Assembly (NCBI RefSeq): GCF_007035645.1
Contig: NZ_AP019632.1
Span: 3,038,001-3,102,000 of the forward strand
From: Enterobacter asburiae
Lineage (GTDB): Bacteria > Pseudomonadota > Gammaproteobacteria > Enterobacterales > Enterobacteriaceae
Length of the DNA stretch: 64,000 bases
Direction: 5' to 3'
Shown: one piece after another, positions 31,390 through 41,100 of the stretch
How positions within the stretch are numbered: position 1 is the first letter of the stretch
How the letters are laid out: each line of letters starts with the position of its first letter
Position numbers and translations under genes: made by a program
Notes under the pieces: model-generated
Told to the model about the DNA's origin: nothing
Seen by the model: the letters and a program-made list of their open reading frames with translations, nothing else
Database searches by the model: none

Positions 31390-32523
31390 TTATACCGTCA
31401 GCACGACGCAACTGTCAGCATCCCAGCACAGGCGCACTTCGTCACCCCATGTTGGCTGCCCCTTGCGGTAGCGATGTTCGTTCTGTAGCTGCGCGCTGAG
31501 CATCTGCCCGCTTTTCAGCCGCACGTGGTAGATAGACAGATCGCCCAGGTAGGCAATGTGCACCACTTCGCCCACGGCAAAGTTATAGCCATCGGCAGGC
31601 GGATCCTCACAGAGCATGATCTTCTCCGGACGCAGCGCGACGTAGACCGGCACGTTATCCACCACGGAGTTATCCGGATCGACCTTAAGCGGATGCTGCA
31701 GCCCCGGCGATTCGATGACCAGGCCATCTTCCTGACGATCTTTCAGCAGCCCTTCGAAAACGTTGACCGAGCCGATGAACTCCGCGCTGTAGCGGGTGGT
31801 CGGGTGCTCATAAATCTCTTCCGGCTCGCCAATCTGCACGAACTTCCCGCGGTTCATGATCGCGATACGCCCGGCCATGGTCATCGCCTCTTCCTGGTCG
31901 TGGGTGACCATCACGCAGGTCACCCCCACGCGCTCGAGGATATCCACCACTTCGAGCTGCATACGGTCGCGCAGTTTTTTATCCAGCGCGCCCATCGGTT
32001 CGTCGAGCAGCAGCAGTTTCGGGCGTTTTGCCAGACTGCGGGCCAGGGCCACGCGCTGGCGCTGGCCGCCGGAGAGCTGATGCGGCTTACGCTTCGCAAA
32101 CTCTTGCATGTGCACCAGACTCAGCATCTCGGCCACGCGCGCGGTAATTTCGGCCTTCGGCAGCTTGTCCTGCTTCAGGCCAAAGGCGATGTTCTGCTCC
32201 ACCGTCATGTGCGGGAACAGCGCGTAGGACTGGAACATCATGTTAATCGGGCGCTGATACGGCGGCACGCTGGAGAGATCCACGCCATCAAGCATGATTT
32301 GCCCGGCGGTGGGCTGTTCAAAACCGGCCAGCATACGCAGCAGGGTCGATTTTCCGCAGCCAGAAGCTCCCAGGAGGGCAAAAATTTCGCCTTTATAGAT
32401 AGTCAGGCTGACGTCGTCCACGGCATGCTGGCCATCGAAAGATTTGGTGAGGTTACGAATTTCAAGAAGCGGGGTCAGCGCTTTACGGACTTTCGCCTGC
32501 GGGCGGGGGATCGCGTCATTCAC
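31390..32523 (-). CDS. potG: Putrescine ABC transporter ATP-binding protein PotG
   Basis: 377 residues; Walker A GASGCGKST, signature LSGGQRQR, Walker B LLLLDEPMGALD, and a C-terminal TOBE domain (about 290-377) that often senses substrate. Powers PotHI. Confidence 0.98.
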   Translation of the reverse strand: MNDAIPRPQAKVRKALTPLLEIRNLTKSFDGQHAVDDVSLTIYKGEIFALLGASGCGKSTLLRMLAGFEQPTAGQIMLDGVDLSSVPPYQRPINMMFQSYALFPHMTVEQNIAFGLKQDKLPKAEITARVAEMLSLVHMQEFAKRKPHQLSGGQRQRVALARSLAKRPKLLLLDEPMGALDKKLRDRMQLEVVDILERVGVTCVMVTHDQEEAMTMAGRIAIMNRGKFVQIGEPEEIYEHPTTRYSAEFIGSVNVFEGLLKDRQEDGLVIESPGLQHPLKVDPDNSVVDNVPVYVALRPEKIMLCEDPPADGYNFAVGEVVHIAYLGDLSIYHVRLKSGQMLSAQLQNEHRYRKGQPTWGDEVRLCWDADSCVVLTV

Positions 32524-32580
32524 GGGGTGTTCTCCGGCATAGATCAGTACTGGTGCAAACGCACCGTCAGGGTGCGCATC

Positions 32581-32651
32581 GCCGGGCGGCGCTAACGCTT
32601 GCCCGGCCTACGGGTTGTACAGGCCCGGTAGGCGACAGCGCCACCGGGCAA
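32581..32651. repeat. Inverted REP pair between potF and potG
   Basis: GCCGGGCGGC...GCCCGGCCTACGGG followed by the inverted partner ...GCCCGGTAGGCG...CACCGGGC. It lies in the 143-bp gap inside the operon. Such hairpins often stabilise the upstream message, which fits the need for more PotF than PotGHI. Confidence 0.88.
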
Positions 32652-32666
32652 CAATACCCAACGCCG

Positions 32667-33779
32667 TTATTTACCGCTTTTCACCTTGGTCCACGCGCGG
32701 GTACGCACGCGGTCAATTTTTGGATCCTGAACTTTCAGGGTGAAGAGCTTGGCGAACACATCCGCCGGTGGATAGATAGCCGGGTTGTTACGGATTTCTT
32801 CGCTTACCAGCGGCACGGAGGCCTTGTTACCGTTCGCGTAGTAAACGTGGTCGCTGATGTGGGCGATCACCTCAGGACGCATCAGGTAGTTGAGGAACTG
32901 ATAGGCTTCGTCTTTGTTCTTCGCATCAGCTGGCATCGCGAAGACGTCGAAGAAGGCCAGCGCCCCCTCTTTCGGAATGAAGTAAGAGACGTTCACGCCG
33001 TTTTTCGCCTCTTTCGCGCGGTTAGCCGCCTGCCACACGTCCCCTGCCCAGCCGATCGCGACGCAGATGTCGCCGTTCGCCAGGTCATTGATGTACTGAG
33101 ACGAGTGGAAGTAACGAATATTTGGACGCAGCTTCAGCAGCAGATCGGTCGCCGGGCCGGTGTAATCATCGGCTTTACTGCTGTTCGGGTCTTTGCCCAG
33201 GTAGTTCAGCACGGTGGCGAAAATCTCTTCCGGCGCATCGAGGAAGGAGACGCCGCAGCTTTTCAGCTTCTCAAGGTTTTCCGGCTTCAGCACCACGTCC
33301 CAGCTGTCCAGCTTGACGTCCGGGCCCAGCACCGCTTTGACTTTATCCACGTTGTAGCCGATACCGGTGGTCGCCCACAGGTAAGGCATGGCGTATTTGT
33401 TGTCCGGGTCATGCTTCGCCACCAGCTTCAGCACTTCCGGATCGAGGTTTTTCCAGTTCGGTAACTTGCTCTTGTCCAGCGGCTGGAAGACGCCTGCCGT
33501 CAGCTGGCGCTCGAGGAAGCTTGCGGAAGGCACCACGAGATCAAACCCGGTGCTGCCCGCCATCAGCTTTCCTTCCAGCACTTCGTTGGAATCGAATACG
33601 TCGTAGACCACTTTAATGCCGGTCTCTTTTTCAAAATTCGCCACCGTGTCCGGCGCGATATAGTCAGACCAGTTGTAAACGTGCAGCGTTTTTTGTTCCG
33701 CAGCGAGCGTGCCGGCAGAGACGGCCATCAGAGCACCCGCAACCAGACCCGATAACCATTTTTTATTCAAGGCGATCAT
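32667..33779 (-). CDS. potF: Periplasmic putrescine-binding protein PotF
   Basis: 370 residues, signal peptide cut near TLAAEQ. Polyamine-binding fold starting KTLHVYNWSDYIAPDT. Captures putrescine for PotGHI. First gene of the operon. Confidence 0.98.
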   Translation of the reverse strand: MIALNKKWLSGLVAGALMAVSAGTLAAEQKTLHVYNWSDYIAPDTVANFEKETGIKVVYDVFDSNEVLEGKLMAGSTGFDLVVPSASFLERQLTAGVFQPLDKSKLPNWKNLDPEVLKLVAKHDPDNKYAMPYLWATTGIGYNVDKVKAVLGPDVKLDSWDVVLKPENLEKLKSCGVSFLDAPEEIFATVLNYLGKDPNSSKADDYTGPATDLLLKLRPNIRYFHSSQYINDLANGDICVAIGWAGDVWQAANRAKEAKNGVNVSYFIPKEGALAFFDVFAMPADAKNKDEAYQFLNYLMRPEVIAHISDHVYYANGNKASVPLVSEEIRNNPAIYPPADVFAKLFTLKVQDPKIDRVRTRAWTKVKSGK

Positions 33780-34130
33780 ATCTTTATTCCTTCTGAAAGC
33801 TCGTTAACAAACGAACTAAAACTGTGCAATCTGAAGATATGCAATAATCATGCATAGTTTGTCGCTCTGCCCAAAATAAAAAGAAACCTCTTTACCCGGC
33901 AGCTTCCGCTCGCTTTTTTAAGCATCGCAAGAATAACTGTAGCCCGTGTCTCCGGCTATAGCCCAGACGAAAAAACGCCTTTTATCAATTTTTTATGCAG
34001 GTTATGTCTACGTGATAAGCCGAAACGGCCTTCAGGGAGGTGAAAAATTCTTTAAAGAAAGGTTAAAAGCAGCAGAAAAAATGGCCTTATGCAGCCGCTA
34101 TGGCAGCGACTGCGCAAAAGTCAGACAGGT
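33780..34130. promoter_or_regulatory. 351-bp gap between ybjN and potF
   Basis: No gene that I can support. It must hold the potF promoter and leader on the minus strand and the ybjN 3' end. TAGCC/GGCTA arms near 33939-33959 can pair but have no U-tract. I looked for a sigma-54 promoter (TGGCAC-N5-TTGCA), since potFGHI is linked to nitrogen control in E. coli, and found none convincing. Confidence 0.45.
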
Positions 34131-34607
34131 TCAGTGAAGAAAATTGGGAGATGCATCATTATTCTCTGCATCATCTTCCGCGCTATACAGCAGATGGTGT
34201 GCATTGGCTTCCATCATGACCATGGAAATTTGCTCTTCGCTCAAGCGCATAAACCAGGAGAACTGCTTGAACGACAGCCCGGCACCGGAGAATAAAGACT
34301 GGCAAACGACCAGTTTTGGCAGATTATCATCCTGTATGTCGAGAAATGCTTTCACCGTCAAAGAACTGGCGTTGATCGCTGACAGGTCGGAGGCCAGCGC
34401 CAGCAGCGCGGAGGGCTTCACTTCGGCCAGCGCGGAGAAAAGGATCACGTCGTTAATGAGATCGATTTTGGCATCGAAAATGCCGTCGAAATTCTGCATA
34501 TGAGGCAGATGCAGCGCCTGGCAGGAATCGCATTCAAAGAACGTAATTCCGGCATCATCAAGCCATTGACGTAACGTATCCAGTGTAGGTACGACCTGTA
34601 AATCCAT
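34131..34607 (-). CDS. ybjN: YbjN domain protein
   Basis: 158 residues, the E. coli length, single YbjN domain. Linked in E. coli to motility, biofilm and stress phenotypes when over- or under-expressed; mechanism unknown. Predicted cytosolic, fold related to type III secretion chaperones. Downstream of rimK by 63 bp. Confidence 0.96.
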   Translation of the reverse strand: MDLQVVPTLDTLRQWLDDAGITFFECDSCQALHLPHMQNFDGIFDAKIDLINDVILFSALAEVKPSALLALASDLSAINASSLTVKAFLDIQDDNLPKLVVCQSLFSGAGLSFKQFSWFMRLSEEQISMVMMEANAHHLLYSAEDDAENNDASPNFLH

Positions 34608-34670
34608 CGCTGTGCAGCCTCTTCAATATAATCTGTGCATAGGGTACGCAAAAAGTGCGTTCAATACCAT

Positions 34671-35573
34671 TTAACCGCCCGTTTTCAGACAGTAGCCTGG
34701 CGTGGCATGACGCTCGATCCATGCGATCATTTTACCCGCAATATCGACACCTGTGGTTTTTTCTACGCCTTCCAGCCCCGGCGAGGCGTTCACCTCCATG
34801 ACCAGCGGCCCGCGCGTCGCGCGCAGAAGGTCTACGCCCGCCACGTCCAGCCCCAGGGTTTGCGCCGCTTTTACGGCAATTTCACGTTCGCGATCGCTAA
34901 TATGAGCTACCCGCGCCACGCCGCCGCGGTGAAGGTTAGAGCGGAAATCGCCCTCTTTCGCCTGGCGCTCAATAGCTGCCACCACCTCATTGCCGACCAC
35001 GAAGCAGCGAATATCGCGCCCTTTCGCCTCTTCGATGTACTCCTGCACCAGGATGTGGGCATTGAGGCCCCTAAAGGCGTCAATCACGCTCTCCGCCGCC
35101 TGACGCGTTTCCGCCAGCACTACGCCAATGCCCTGCGTGCCTTCCACCAGTTTGATGACCAAAGGCGCGCCGCCCACCATGTCGATGAGATCGCTGGTGT
35201 CGTCAGGTGAATGGGCAATCCCCGTGACGGGGAGATCGATCCCCTGACGGGCGAGGAGCTGCAGCGAGCGCAGCTTGTCGCGGGCGCGCGAAATGGCGAC
35301 GGATTCATTGAGCGGATAGCTGCCCAGCATCTCGAACTGGCGCAACGCGGCGGTGCCGTAATAGGTGATCTGGGAGCCGATGCGCGGGATCACGGCATCA
35401 AAGTGCGGCAGCTTGCGGCCTTTGTAGTGAATCGACGAGGCGGCCGGGTCAATGTTCATATAGCAGGACATCGGGTCGAGGATCTCAACCTGATGCCCGC
35501 GTTTCGCCGCCGCGTCTCGCAGGCGCTTACATGAATAGAGCGTTCCATCCCGGGACAATATGGCAATTTTCAC
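34671..35573 (-). CDS. rimK: Ribosomal protein S6 glutamate ligase RimK
   Basis: ATP-grasp ligase that adds glutamates to the C-terminus of ribosomal protein S6. 300 residues from GTG 35573 ([10 protein letters not shown]), preceded by GAGAGG; the homologous start in E. coli is ATG. ATP-grasp elements include [13 protein letters not shown] and the C-terminal [10 protein letters not shown]. Follows nfsA in the same direction. Confidence 0.97.
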   Translation of the reverse strand: MKIAILSRDGTLYSCKRLRDAAAKRGHQVEILDPMSCYMNIDPAASSIHYKGRKLPHFDAVIPRIGSQITYYGTAALRQFEMLGSYPLNESVAISRARDKLRSLQLLARQGIDLPVTGIAHSPDDTSDLIDMVGGAPLVIKLVEGTQGIGVVLAETRQAAESVIDAFRGLNAHILVQEYIEEAKGRDIRCFVVGNEVVAAIERQAKEGDFRSNLHRGGVARVAHISDREREIAVKAAQTLGLDVAGVDLLRATRGPLVMEVNASPGLEGVEKTTGVDIAGKMIAWIERHATPGYCLKTGG

Positions 35574-35642
35574 CCTGCACCTCTCTGAAGACATGGAAAA
35601 AGCCTGCATATCATATACGCAGGCAGGCGCAGGCGGAATGGA

Positions 35643-36365
35643 CTATCGCGTCGCCCATCCCTGTTTGTGCAGGTAATCAAGAATAAACGGGCGGTTTTCT
35701 TTAATGATGGTGCGACGAATATGGTCAGTCCAGGTATCCCGACGGTTATTGCTGCCGCGCGTCAGGTAGTAGTTCGCCAGCTCTTCATCATATTGATTCA
35801 GGACGTCCTGATCGACCGGCTGGTAGTGGTTTTCGTGCACCAGCATGGCGGCAGGAATGCGCGGCTTCAGATCCGGGTTATCCGCCGGCCAGCCGAGGCA
35901 CAGGCCGAACAGCGGCAGGACGTGTTTTGGCAGCTTCAGCAGCTCGGTCACGCTTTCGATGTTATTACGCAGGCCACCGATGTAGACACCGCCTAATCCC
36001 AGCGACTCCGCCGCCGTAAAGGCGTTTTGCGCCATCAGCGCGGTATCCACCACGCCCAGCAGCAGCTGTTCGGCCAGCCCCAGCTCGGCCTCAGGGCAGA
36101 TCTGCAGGTGGCGGTTAAAGTCGGCGCAGAACACCCAGAACTCCGCGGCCTGGGCCACATGCTTCTGTCCGCCGGTCAGCGCGACCAGCTGTTCACGCAT
36201 GGCCGGGTCGGTAATGCGGATAATCGAGCTGCACTGCAGGAAGCTGGAGCTGGAGGTCGCCCTGGCGCTGTTAATAATCGCTTCGCGCTGCGCCTCGGTA
36301 ATCGGCTCGTCGGTGAAGTGGCGAATGGAACGGTGGGATGTGAGCAGGTCTATGGTTGGCGTCAT
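35643..36365 (-). CDS. nfsA: Oxygen-insensitive NADPH nitroreductase NfsA
   Basis: FMN-dependent two-electron reductase of nitro compounds and quinones; 240 residues from ATG 36365 (MTPTIDLLTSHRSIRHF). FMN-binding Arg residues in HRSIRHF and the family loop GGLRNN are present. In K-12 the small gene ybjC precedes nfsA; it is absent here, and nfsA directly faces grxA across 184 bp. Confidence 0.97.
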   Translation of the reverse strand: MTPTIDLLTSHRSIRHFTDEPITEAQREAIINSARATSSSSFLQCSSIIRITDPAMREQLVALTGGQKHVAQAAEFWVFCADFNRHLQICPEAELGLAEQLLLGVVDTALMAQNAFTAAESLGLGGVYIGGLRNNIESVTELLKLPKHVLPLFGLCLGWPADNPDLKPRIPAAMLVHENHYQPVDQDVLNQYDEELANYYLTRGSNNRRDTWTDHIRRTIIKENRPFILDYLHKQGWATR

Positions 36366-36549
36366 CTTGTCTCTCTTTGTCTTGCTTAAACCGTATGGCA
36401 GCCAGTATAGGCAATGATTTGCGCGGTGTAATTGGCGAAACATAGCCTTACTGTATCAAAGCGACAGGCGAAACCTTCTTTAATGGCGGCAGGTTATCGG
36501 GCACTATATGTCCTATTCGCCGTCAGGCTTGTTTTTTGAGGAGAGAGAA

Positions 36550-36819
36550 ATGTTTGCAGTAATTTTTGGTCGTCCAGGGTGCCCTTACTGTGTGCGCGCG
36601 AAAGAGCTGGCTGAGAAACTGACCGAAGAGCGCGATGACTTCAACTTCCGCTACGTGGACATCCACGCGGAAGGCATCACCAAAGCGGATCTCGAAAAAA
36701 CCGTCGGCAAGCCGGTTGAAACCGTACCGCAGATCTTCCTCGATCAGAAACACATCGGCGGTTGCACTGACTTTGAAGCTTACGCCAAAGAGCATCTGGG
36801 CCTGTTTGCCGCCCAGTAA
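36550..36819 (+). CDS. grxA: Glutaredoxin 1
   Basis: 89-residue GSH-dependent disulfide reductase with active site CPYC (Cys11, Cys14), the TVP cis-proline loop and the GG motif (HIGGCTD). Start at ATG 36550 after GAGGAGAGAGA; E. coli GrxA has 85 residues. Supports ribonucleotide reductase and OxyR recycling. Confidence 0.98.
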   Translation: MFAVIFGRPGCPYCVRAKELAEKLTEERDDFNFRYVDIHAEGITKADLEKTVGKPVETVPQIFLDQKHIGGCTDFEAYAKEHLGLFAAQ

Positions 36820-36827
36820 TGCGAAGA

Positions 36828-36851
36828 CGCCCTCACCCGGAGGGCGTTTTT
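36828..36851 (+). terminator. Terminator of grxA
   Basis: CGCCCTC, short loop, GAGGGCG, TTTTTAT. The T-run touches the stop codon of the convergent ybjM. Confidence 0.9.
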
Positions 36852-37224
36852 ATTTGTGGTGCCGTCGATGCTTAATCAGGCTGCACACAAACAAATAGCA
36901 CAGGGCGCCGAGGGCGCACCAGAAGACGCCGCTCAGCAACCACGCCATCTCCTGCCAGAAACTTCGCGTTGATACATACAGCATGCGCATCAGCAGCAGA
37001 CACAGCGGTGCCGCCAGCATTGCGCCAATAAGCGGCTTGACCACCTCCCCTTTACGGGAAAGAAAACTGGCTGCCGCTCCCGGCAGGGTAAAAAAGAGCA
37101 GCCCCAGCTCCGGGTGTCCGGCAGCCCTGAATGCCCCCTTCACATTAAAAGCGAGCGACATGCACACGACGGTAAACAGCAAAAAGCAGCTGATCACCCC
37201 CGCCCAGTTTCGTTTAATGTTCAA
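36850..37224 (-). CDS. ybjM: Inner-membrane protein YbjM
   Basis: 124 residues with about four membrane helices, function unknown. Start set at TTG 37224: AGGAGG lies five bases before it, and translation from there (LNIKRNWAG) lines up residue for residue with the E. coli start (MKHKQRWAG as I recall it). The longer ATG reading from 37257 has no such support. Confidence 0.9.
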   Translation of the reverse strand: MNIKRNWAGVISCFLLFTVVCMSLAFNVKGAFRAAGHPELGLLFFTLPGAAASFLSRKGEVVKPLIGAMLAAPLCLLLMRMLYVSTRSFWQEMAWLLSGVFWCALGALCYLFVCSLIKHRRHHK

Positions 37225-37497
37225 ACTATCCTCCTGACTTATCTCTATCAAATACACCTTCGTCGGGTAGACGCCCAGTCAGATAAAGCAATGCGGCAAT
37301 CCTTGCCAAAGTACGCACAGGGTGATGCGATAATAGGTAGCTGTCAGTAGCTAATACGATTAAACTATCGGCCAGCTAATGTTTTAGGGAATAAATTAGG
37401 TAACAGGGAGGGTTGAACACGTTCCCTGGCTCAGAAAACAGTAGCCCAAATAGTCCTTTCATTCAACAACTTACTGGTAAACAAGAAGTTAGCCTCC

Positions 37498-39183
37498 GTG
37501 AATATAAACGTCGCAGACTTGTTAAATGGGAATTACATCCTGTTATTATTTGTGGTACTGGCGCTGGGCCTCTGCCTGGGTAAATTGCGCCTGGGTTCAG
37601 TTCAACTTGGTAATTCCATTGGCGTTTTAGTCGTCTCCTTATTATTAGGCCAGCAGCACTTCAGCATTAACACGGACGCGCTCAACTTAGGCTTTATGCT
37701 GTTTATTTTTTGTGTTGGCGTGGAAGCGGGACCGAACTTTTTTTCAATTTTCTTCCGCGACGGCAAAAATTATCTGATGCTGGCGCTGGTGATGGTTGGC
37801 AGCGCGCTGCTGATCGCGTTAGGGCTGGGTAAACTGTTTGGCTGGGATATCGGGTTAACGGCCGGTATGCTGGCAGGCTCCATGACCTCCACCCCCGTGC
37901 TCGTGGGTGCCGGTGATACCCTGCGCCATTCCGGCATGGCCGGCGCGCAGCTTTCTACCGCCCTCGACCACCTGAGCCTGGGCTATGCCCTGACCTATCT
38001 GATTGGTCTGGTGAGCCTGATCGTCGGCGCGCGCTACCTGCCAAAACTTCAGCACCAGGATCTGCAGACCAGCGCCCAGCAAATCGCGCGCGAGCGCGGT
38101 CTCGATACCGATTCCAAACGTAAAGTCTATCTCCCGGTGATCCGCGCCTATCGCGTTGGGCCAGAGCTGGTGGCATGGGCTGACGGCAAAAACCTGCGCG
38201 AGCTGGGGATTTATCGCCAGACGGGCTGCTATATCGAACGTATCCGCCGCAACGGCATTCTGGCGAACCCGGACGGCGACGCGGTGCTGCAGATGGGCGA
38301 CGACATCGCGCTGGTGGGTTACCCGGACGCCCACGCCCGTCTCGACCCGAGCTTCCGTAACGGCAAAGAGGTGTTCGATCGCGATCTGCTCGACATGCGT
38401 ATCGTCACCGAAGAGATCGTGGTGAAAAACCATAACGCCGTGGGCCGCCGCCTGGCGCAGCTGAAGCTGACCGACCACGGCTGCTTCCTCAACCGCGTGA
38501 TCCGCAGCCAGATTGAGATGCCGATCGACGATAACGTCGTGCTCAACAAAGGCGACGTTCTGCAGGTCAGCGGCGACGCGCGTCGCGTGAAAACCGTTGC
38601 CGACCGCATCGGCTTTATCTCCATTCACAGCCAGGTCACCGACCTGCTGGCCTTCTGCGCCTTCTTTATCGTTGGCCTGATGATCGGGATGATCACCTTC
38701 CAGTTCAGCAACTTTAGCTTCGGCATCGGTAACGCCGCCGGGCTGCTGTTTGCCGGGATCATGCTGGGCTTCCTGCGAGCCAACCACCCAACCTTCGGCT
38801 ACATTCCGCAGGGCGCGCTGAACATGGTGAAAGAGTTCGGTCTGATGGTGTTTATGGCGGGCGTCGGCTTAAGCGCGGGAAGCGGCATCGGCCACAGCCT
38901 GGGCGCCGTTGGCTGGCAGATGCTGGTTTCCGGACTTATCGTCAGCCTGGTGCCGGTGGTGATCTGCTTCCTGTTCGGCGCCTACGTGCTGCGCATGAAC
39001 CGCGCCCTGCTGTTCGGGGCGATGATGGGCGCACGTACCTGTGCGCCGGCCATGGAAATCATCAGCGACACCGCGCGCAGCAACATCCCGGCGCTGGGGT
39101 ATGCGGGCACGTACGCTATCGCTAACGTGCTGCTGACCCTGGCGGGTACGCTGATCATCATCATCTGGCCCGGACTCGGATAA
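37498..39183 (+). CDS. ybjL: Putative aspartate:alanine-exchanger-family transporter YbjL
   Basis: 561 residues from a GTG start. Two membrane blocks (about 10-180 and 380-560) flank two RCK_C/TrkA-C domains (about 200-370), the layout of the AAE family. Substrate in enterobacteria not established. A 240-bp leader (37258-37497) has an inverted repeat CAGGGA/TCCCTG (37404-37428) and no clear promoter. Confidence 0.97.
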   Translation: MNINVADLLNGNYILLLFVVLALGLCLGKLRLGSVQLGNSIGVLVVSLLLGQQHFSINTDALNLGFMLFIFCVGVEAGPNFFSIFFRDGKNYLMLALVMVGSALLIALGLGKLFGWDIGLTAGMLAGSMTSTPVLVGAGDTLRHSGMAGAQLSTALDHLSLGYALTYLIGLVSLIVGARYLPKLQHQDLQTSAQQIARERGLDTDSKRKVYLPVIRAYRVGPELVAWADGKNLRELGIYRQTGCYIERIRRNGILANPDGDAVLQMGDDIALVGYPDAHARLDPSFRNGKEVFDRDLLDMRIVTEEIVVKNHNAVGRRLAQLKLTDHGCFLNRVIRSQIEMPIDDNVVLNKGDVLQVSGDARRVKTVADRIGFISIHSQVTDLLAFCAFFIVGLMIGMITFQFSNFSFGIGNAAGLLFAGIMLGFLRANHPTFGYIPQGALNMVKEFGLMVFMAGVGLSAGSGIGHSLGAVGWQMLVSGLIVSLVPVVICFLFGAYVLRMNRALLFGAMMGARTCAPAMEIISDTARSNIPALGYAGTYAIANVLLTLAGTLIIIIWPGLG

Positions 39184-39194
39184 CTCCTAAGTTT

Positions 39195-39236
39195 GCGCGC
39201 GGGGAAAATTATTTTCGTCACGCGCAGAACTTTTTT
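39195..39236 (+). terminator. Terminator of ybjL
   Basis: GCGCG and CGCGC arms with an inner GAAAAT/ATTTTC stem, then AGAACTTTTTT. The T-run is also part of the rybB -35 region. Confidence 0.75.
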
Positions 39237-39254
39237 ATCAGGGGGCAGTCATAA
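39226..39254 (+). promoter_or_regulatory. Sigma-E promoter of rybB
   Basis: AGAACTT (39226-39232), 15-bp spacer, GTCATAA (39248-39254), five bases before the RybB 5' end. Fits the sigma-E consensus GGAACTT-N15-GTCAAA. Confidence 0.9.
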
Positions 39255-39259
39255 CTAGT

Positions 39260-39338
39260 GCCACTGCTTTTCTTTGATGTCCCCAATTTGTGGAGCCCAT
39301 CAACCCCGCCGTTTTGGTTCAAGGTTGATGGGTTTTTT
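39260..39338 (+). ncRNA. rybB: Small RNA RybB
   Basis: 79 nt. The 5' end GCCACTGCTTTTCTTTGATG is the known seed of RybB that pairs with many outer-membrane-protein mRNAs; the 3' end is the terminator CCCATCAACC...GGTTGATGGG with six T. Hfq-dependent, induced by envelope stress. Place between ybjL and rcdA agrees with E. coli. Confidence 0.96.
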
Positions 39339-39390
39339 GTTGCCTGAAATTCCCGTACCTCTCATCTCCGCTTCTATCCTGCAATCAAAA

Positions 39391-39417
39391 CATATATGAT
39401 TAAACATATATAAATCA
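39391..39417 (+). promoter_or_regulatory. Probable ArsR operator/promoter
   Basis: Direct repeats CATATAT (39391 and 39405) and an imperfect dyad TGATT...AATCA (39397-39417) about 20 bp before arsR. AT-rich dyads at this place are bound by ArsR; binding here is inferred. Confidence 0.6.
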
Positions 39418-39437
39418 TTCCACCTGCAGGAACGCCC

Positions 39438-39758
39438 ATGCTCCACCCACTCCAGCTCTTTAAAACCCTCTCCGACGAAACGCGGCTCGCCATCGTCATG
39501 CTGCTCCGCGAAGCGGGCGAGCTGTGCGTCTGCGATCTCTGCTCCGCAACCACCGAGTCGCAGCCTAAGGTCTCCCGCCACATGGCGTTGCTGCGCGAGT
39601 CCGGGCTGGTTATCGACCGTCGCGAGGGGAAATGGGTCCATTACCGTTTGTCTCCCAACATGCCTGCATGGGCGGCAACCGTTATCGACAACAGCTGGAA
39701 CTGCCTGCGGGAAGAGACGCGCATGAAGCTTAAAAACCGACTTTCAGGCTCGTGCTAG
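39438..39758 (+). CDS. arsR: Arsenical-responsive repressor ArsR
   Basis: 106-residue winged-helix SmtB/ArsR repressor. As(III) site Cys30, Cys32, Cys35 (ELCVCDLC), recognition helix around QPKVSRHMALLRESG. Represses its own operon until arsenite or antimonite binds. The C-terminus ends in a Cys. Confidence 0.97.
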   Translation: MLHPLQLFKTLSDETRLAIVMLLREAGELCVCDLCSATTESQPKVSRHMALLRESGLVIDRREGKWVHYRLSPNMPAWAATVIDNSWNCLREETRMKLKNRLSGSC

Positions 39759-39798
39759 GCAAAACACATTCACAAAAACAGATATAACGGGGTAGAAG

Positions 39799-41088
39799 AT
39801 GTTTCTGGCAGGGGCTATTTTTCTGTTTACGCTGGTACTGGTCATCTGGCAGCCCAAAGGGCTCAGTATCGGCTGGAGCGCGACTATCGGTGCCGTACTG
39901 GCGCTGGCCAGCGGCGTGATTCACATTAACGATATTCCGGTCGTGTGGAATATCGTCTGGAACGCCACGGCAACGTTCATTGCCGTCATCATCATCAGCC
40001 TGCTGCTGGATGAGTCCGGCTTTTTCGAGTGGGCGGCGCTGCACGTTGCCCGCTGGGGGAACGGTCGCGGGCGATTGCTGTTTACGTATATCGTGCTGCT
40101 GGGCGCAGCCGTGGCGGCGCTGTTTGCCAATGACGGTGCGGCGCTGATCCTGACCCCTATCGTGATCGCCATGCTGCTGGCGCTGGGGTTCAGCAAGCAG
40201 GCCACGCTGGCGTTTGTGATGGCGGCGGGCTTCATCGCCGATACCGCCAGCCTGCCGCTGATTGTGTCCAACCTGGTCAACATCGTGTCGGCAGACTTCT
40301 TTAAGCTGGGGTTCAGCGAATACGCCTCGGTGATGATCCCGGTAGATATCGCCGCGATTGCCGCAACGCTGGTGATGCTGCATCTGTTCTTTCGCAAGGA
40401 AGTCCCCCCGGAATATGACCTGGCAAAACTCCGCGAGCCCGCGCGGGCCATTCACGACCTCCCGACGTTCAGAACGGGCTGGATCGTCCTGCTGCTGCTT
40501 CTCGTCGGTTTCTTTGTGCTTGAACCTCTCGGCATTCCGGTCAGCGCCATCGCGACCGTCGGCGCGCTGATTTTATTCGCTGTCGCAAAACGCGGACATG
40601 CGATAAACACCGGAAAAGTGCTGCGCGCCGCGCCGTGGCAGATCGTTATCTTTTCGCTGGGGATGTATCTGGTGGTGTATGGCCTGCGCAATGCCGGGCT
40701 GACGGACTCTCTCACAGGCGTACTGGATAGCCTGGCCGGACACGGGCTGTGGGCCACCACGCTGGGAACCGGGTTCATCACCGCGTTTCTGTCATCCATA
40801 ATGAACAATATGCCCACCGTGCTGATTGGCGCGCTCTCCATCGAGGGCAGTACGGCGACAGGTTTGATCAAAGAAGCGATGATTTACGCCAACGTGATTG
40901 GCTGCGATCTGGGGCCGAAAATCACGCCTATCGGCAGCCTCGCTACCCTGCTCTGGCTCCACGTGCTGGCGCAGAAAAACATGACGATCACCTGGGGCTA
41001 CTATTTCCGGACGGGCATCGTTATGACGCTGCCGGTCCTGTTTGTGACGCTCGCCGCGCTGGCGCTACGTCTCTCCTTCACACTGTAA
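39799..41088 (+). CDS. arsB: Arsenite/antimonite efflux protein ArsB
   Basis: 429-residue inner-membrane transporter with about 12 spans; same length as E. coli ArsB. Exports As(OH)3 using the proton gradient. No arsA or arsD is present. Follows arsR by 40 bp. Confidence 0.97.
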   Translation: MFLAGAIFLFTLVLVIWQPKGLSIGWSATIGAVLALASGVIHINDIPVVWNIVWNATATFIAVIIISLLLDESGFFEWAALHVARWGNGRGRLLFTYIVLLGAAVAALFANDGAALILTPIVIAMLLALGFSKQATLAFVMAAGFIADTASLPLIVSNLVNIVSADFFKLGFSEYASVMIPVDIAAIAATLVMLHLFFRKEVPPEYDLAKLREPARAIHDLPTFRTGWIVLLLLLVGFFVLEPLGIPVSAIATVGALILFAVAKRGHAINTGKVLRAAPWQIVIFSLGMYLVVYGLRNAGLTDSLTGVLDSLAGHGLWATTLGTGFITAFLSSIMNNMPTVLIGALSIEGSTATGLIKEAMIYANVIGCDLGPKITPIGSLATLLWLHVLAQKNMTITWGYYFRTGIVMTLPVLFVTLAALALRLSFTL

Positions 41089-41100
41089 TGAGCCACTGAT

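Noticed and set aside
33780..34130. Sigma-54 promoter for potF
   Set aside because: No GG and GC pair with the fixed 10-bp spacing and flanking consensus was found.
33946..34137. Open frame of 63 codons in the ybjN-potF gap
   Set aside because: Poor ribosome site, no recognisable domain, and it overlaps the ybjN stop on the other strand; likely chance.
37855..38787. 310-codon frame antisense to ybjL
   Set aside because: Shadow of ybjL; no start signal or family resemblance.
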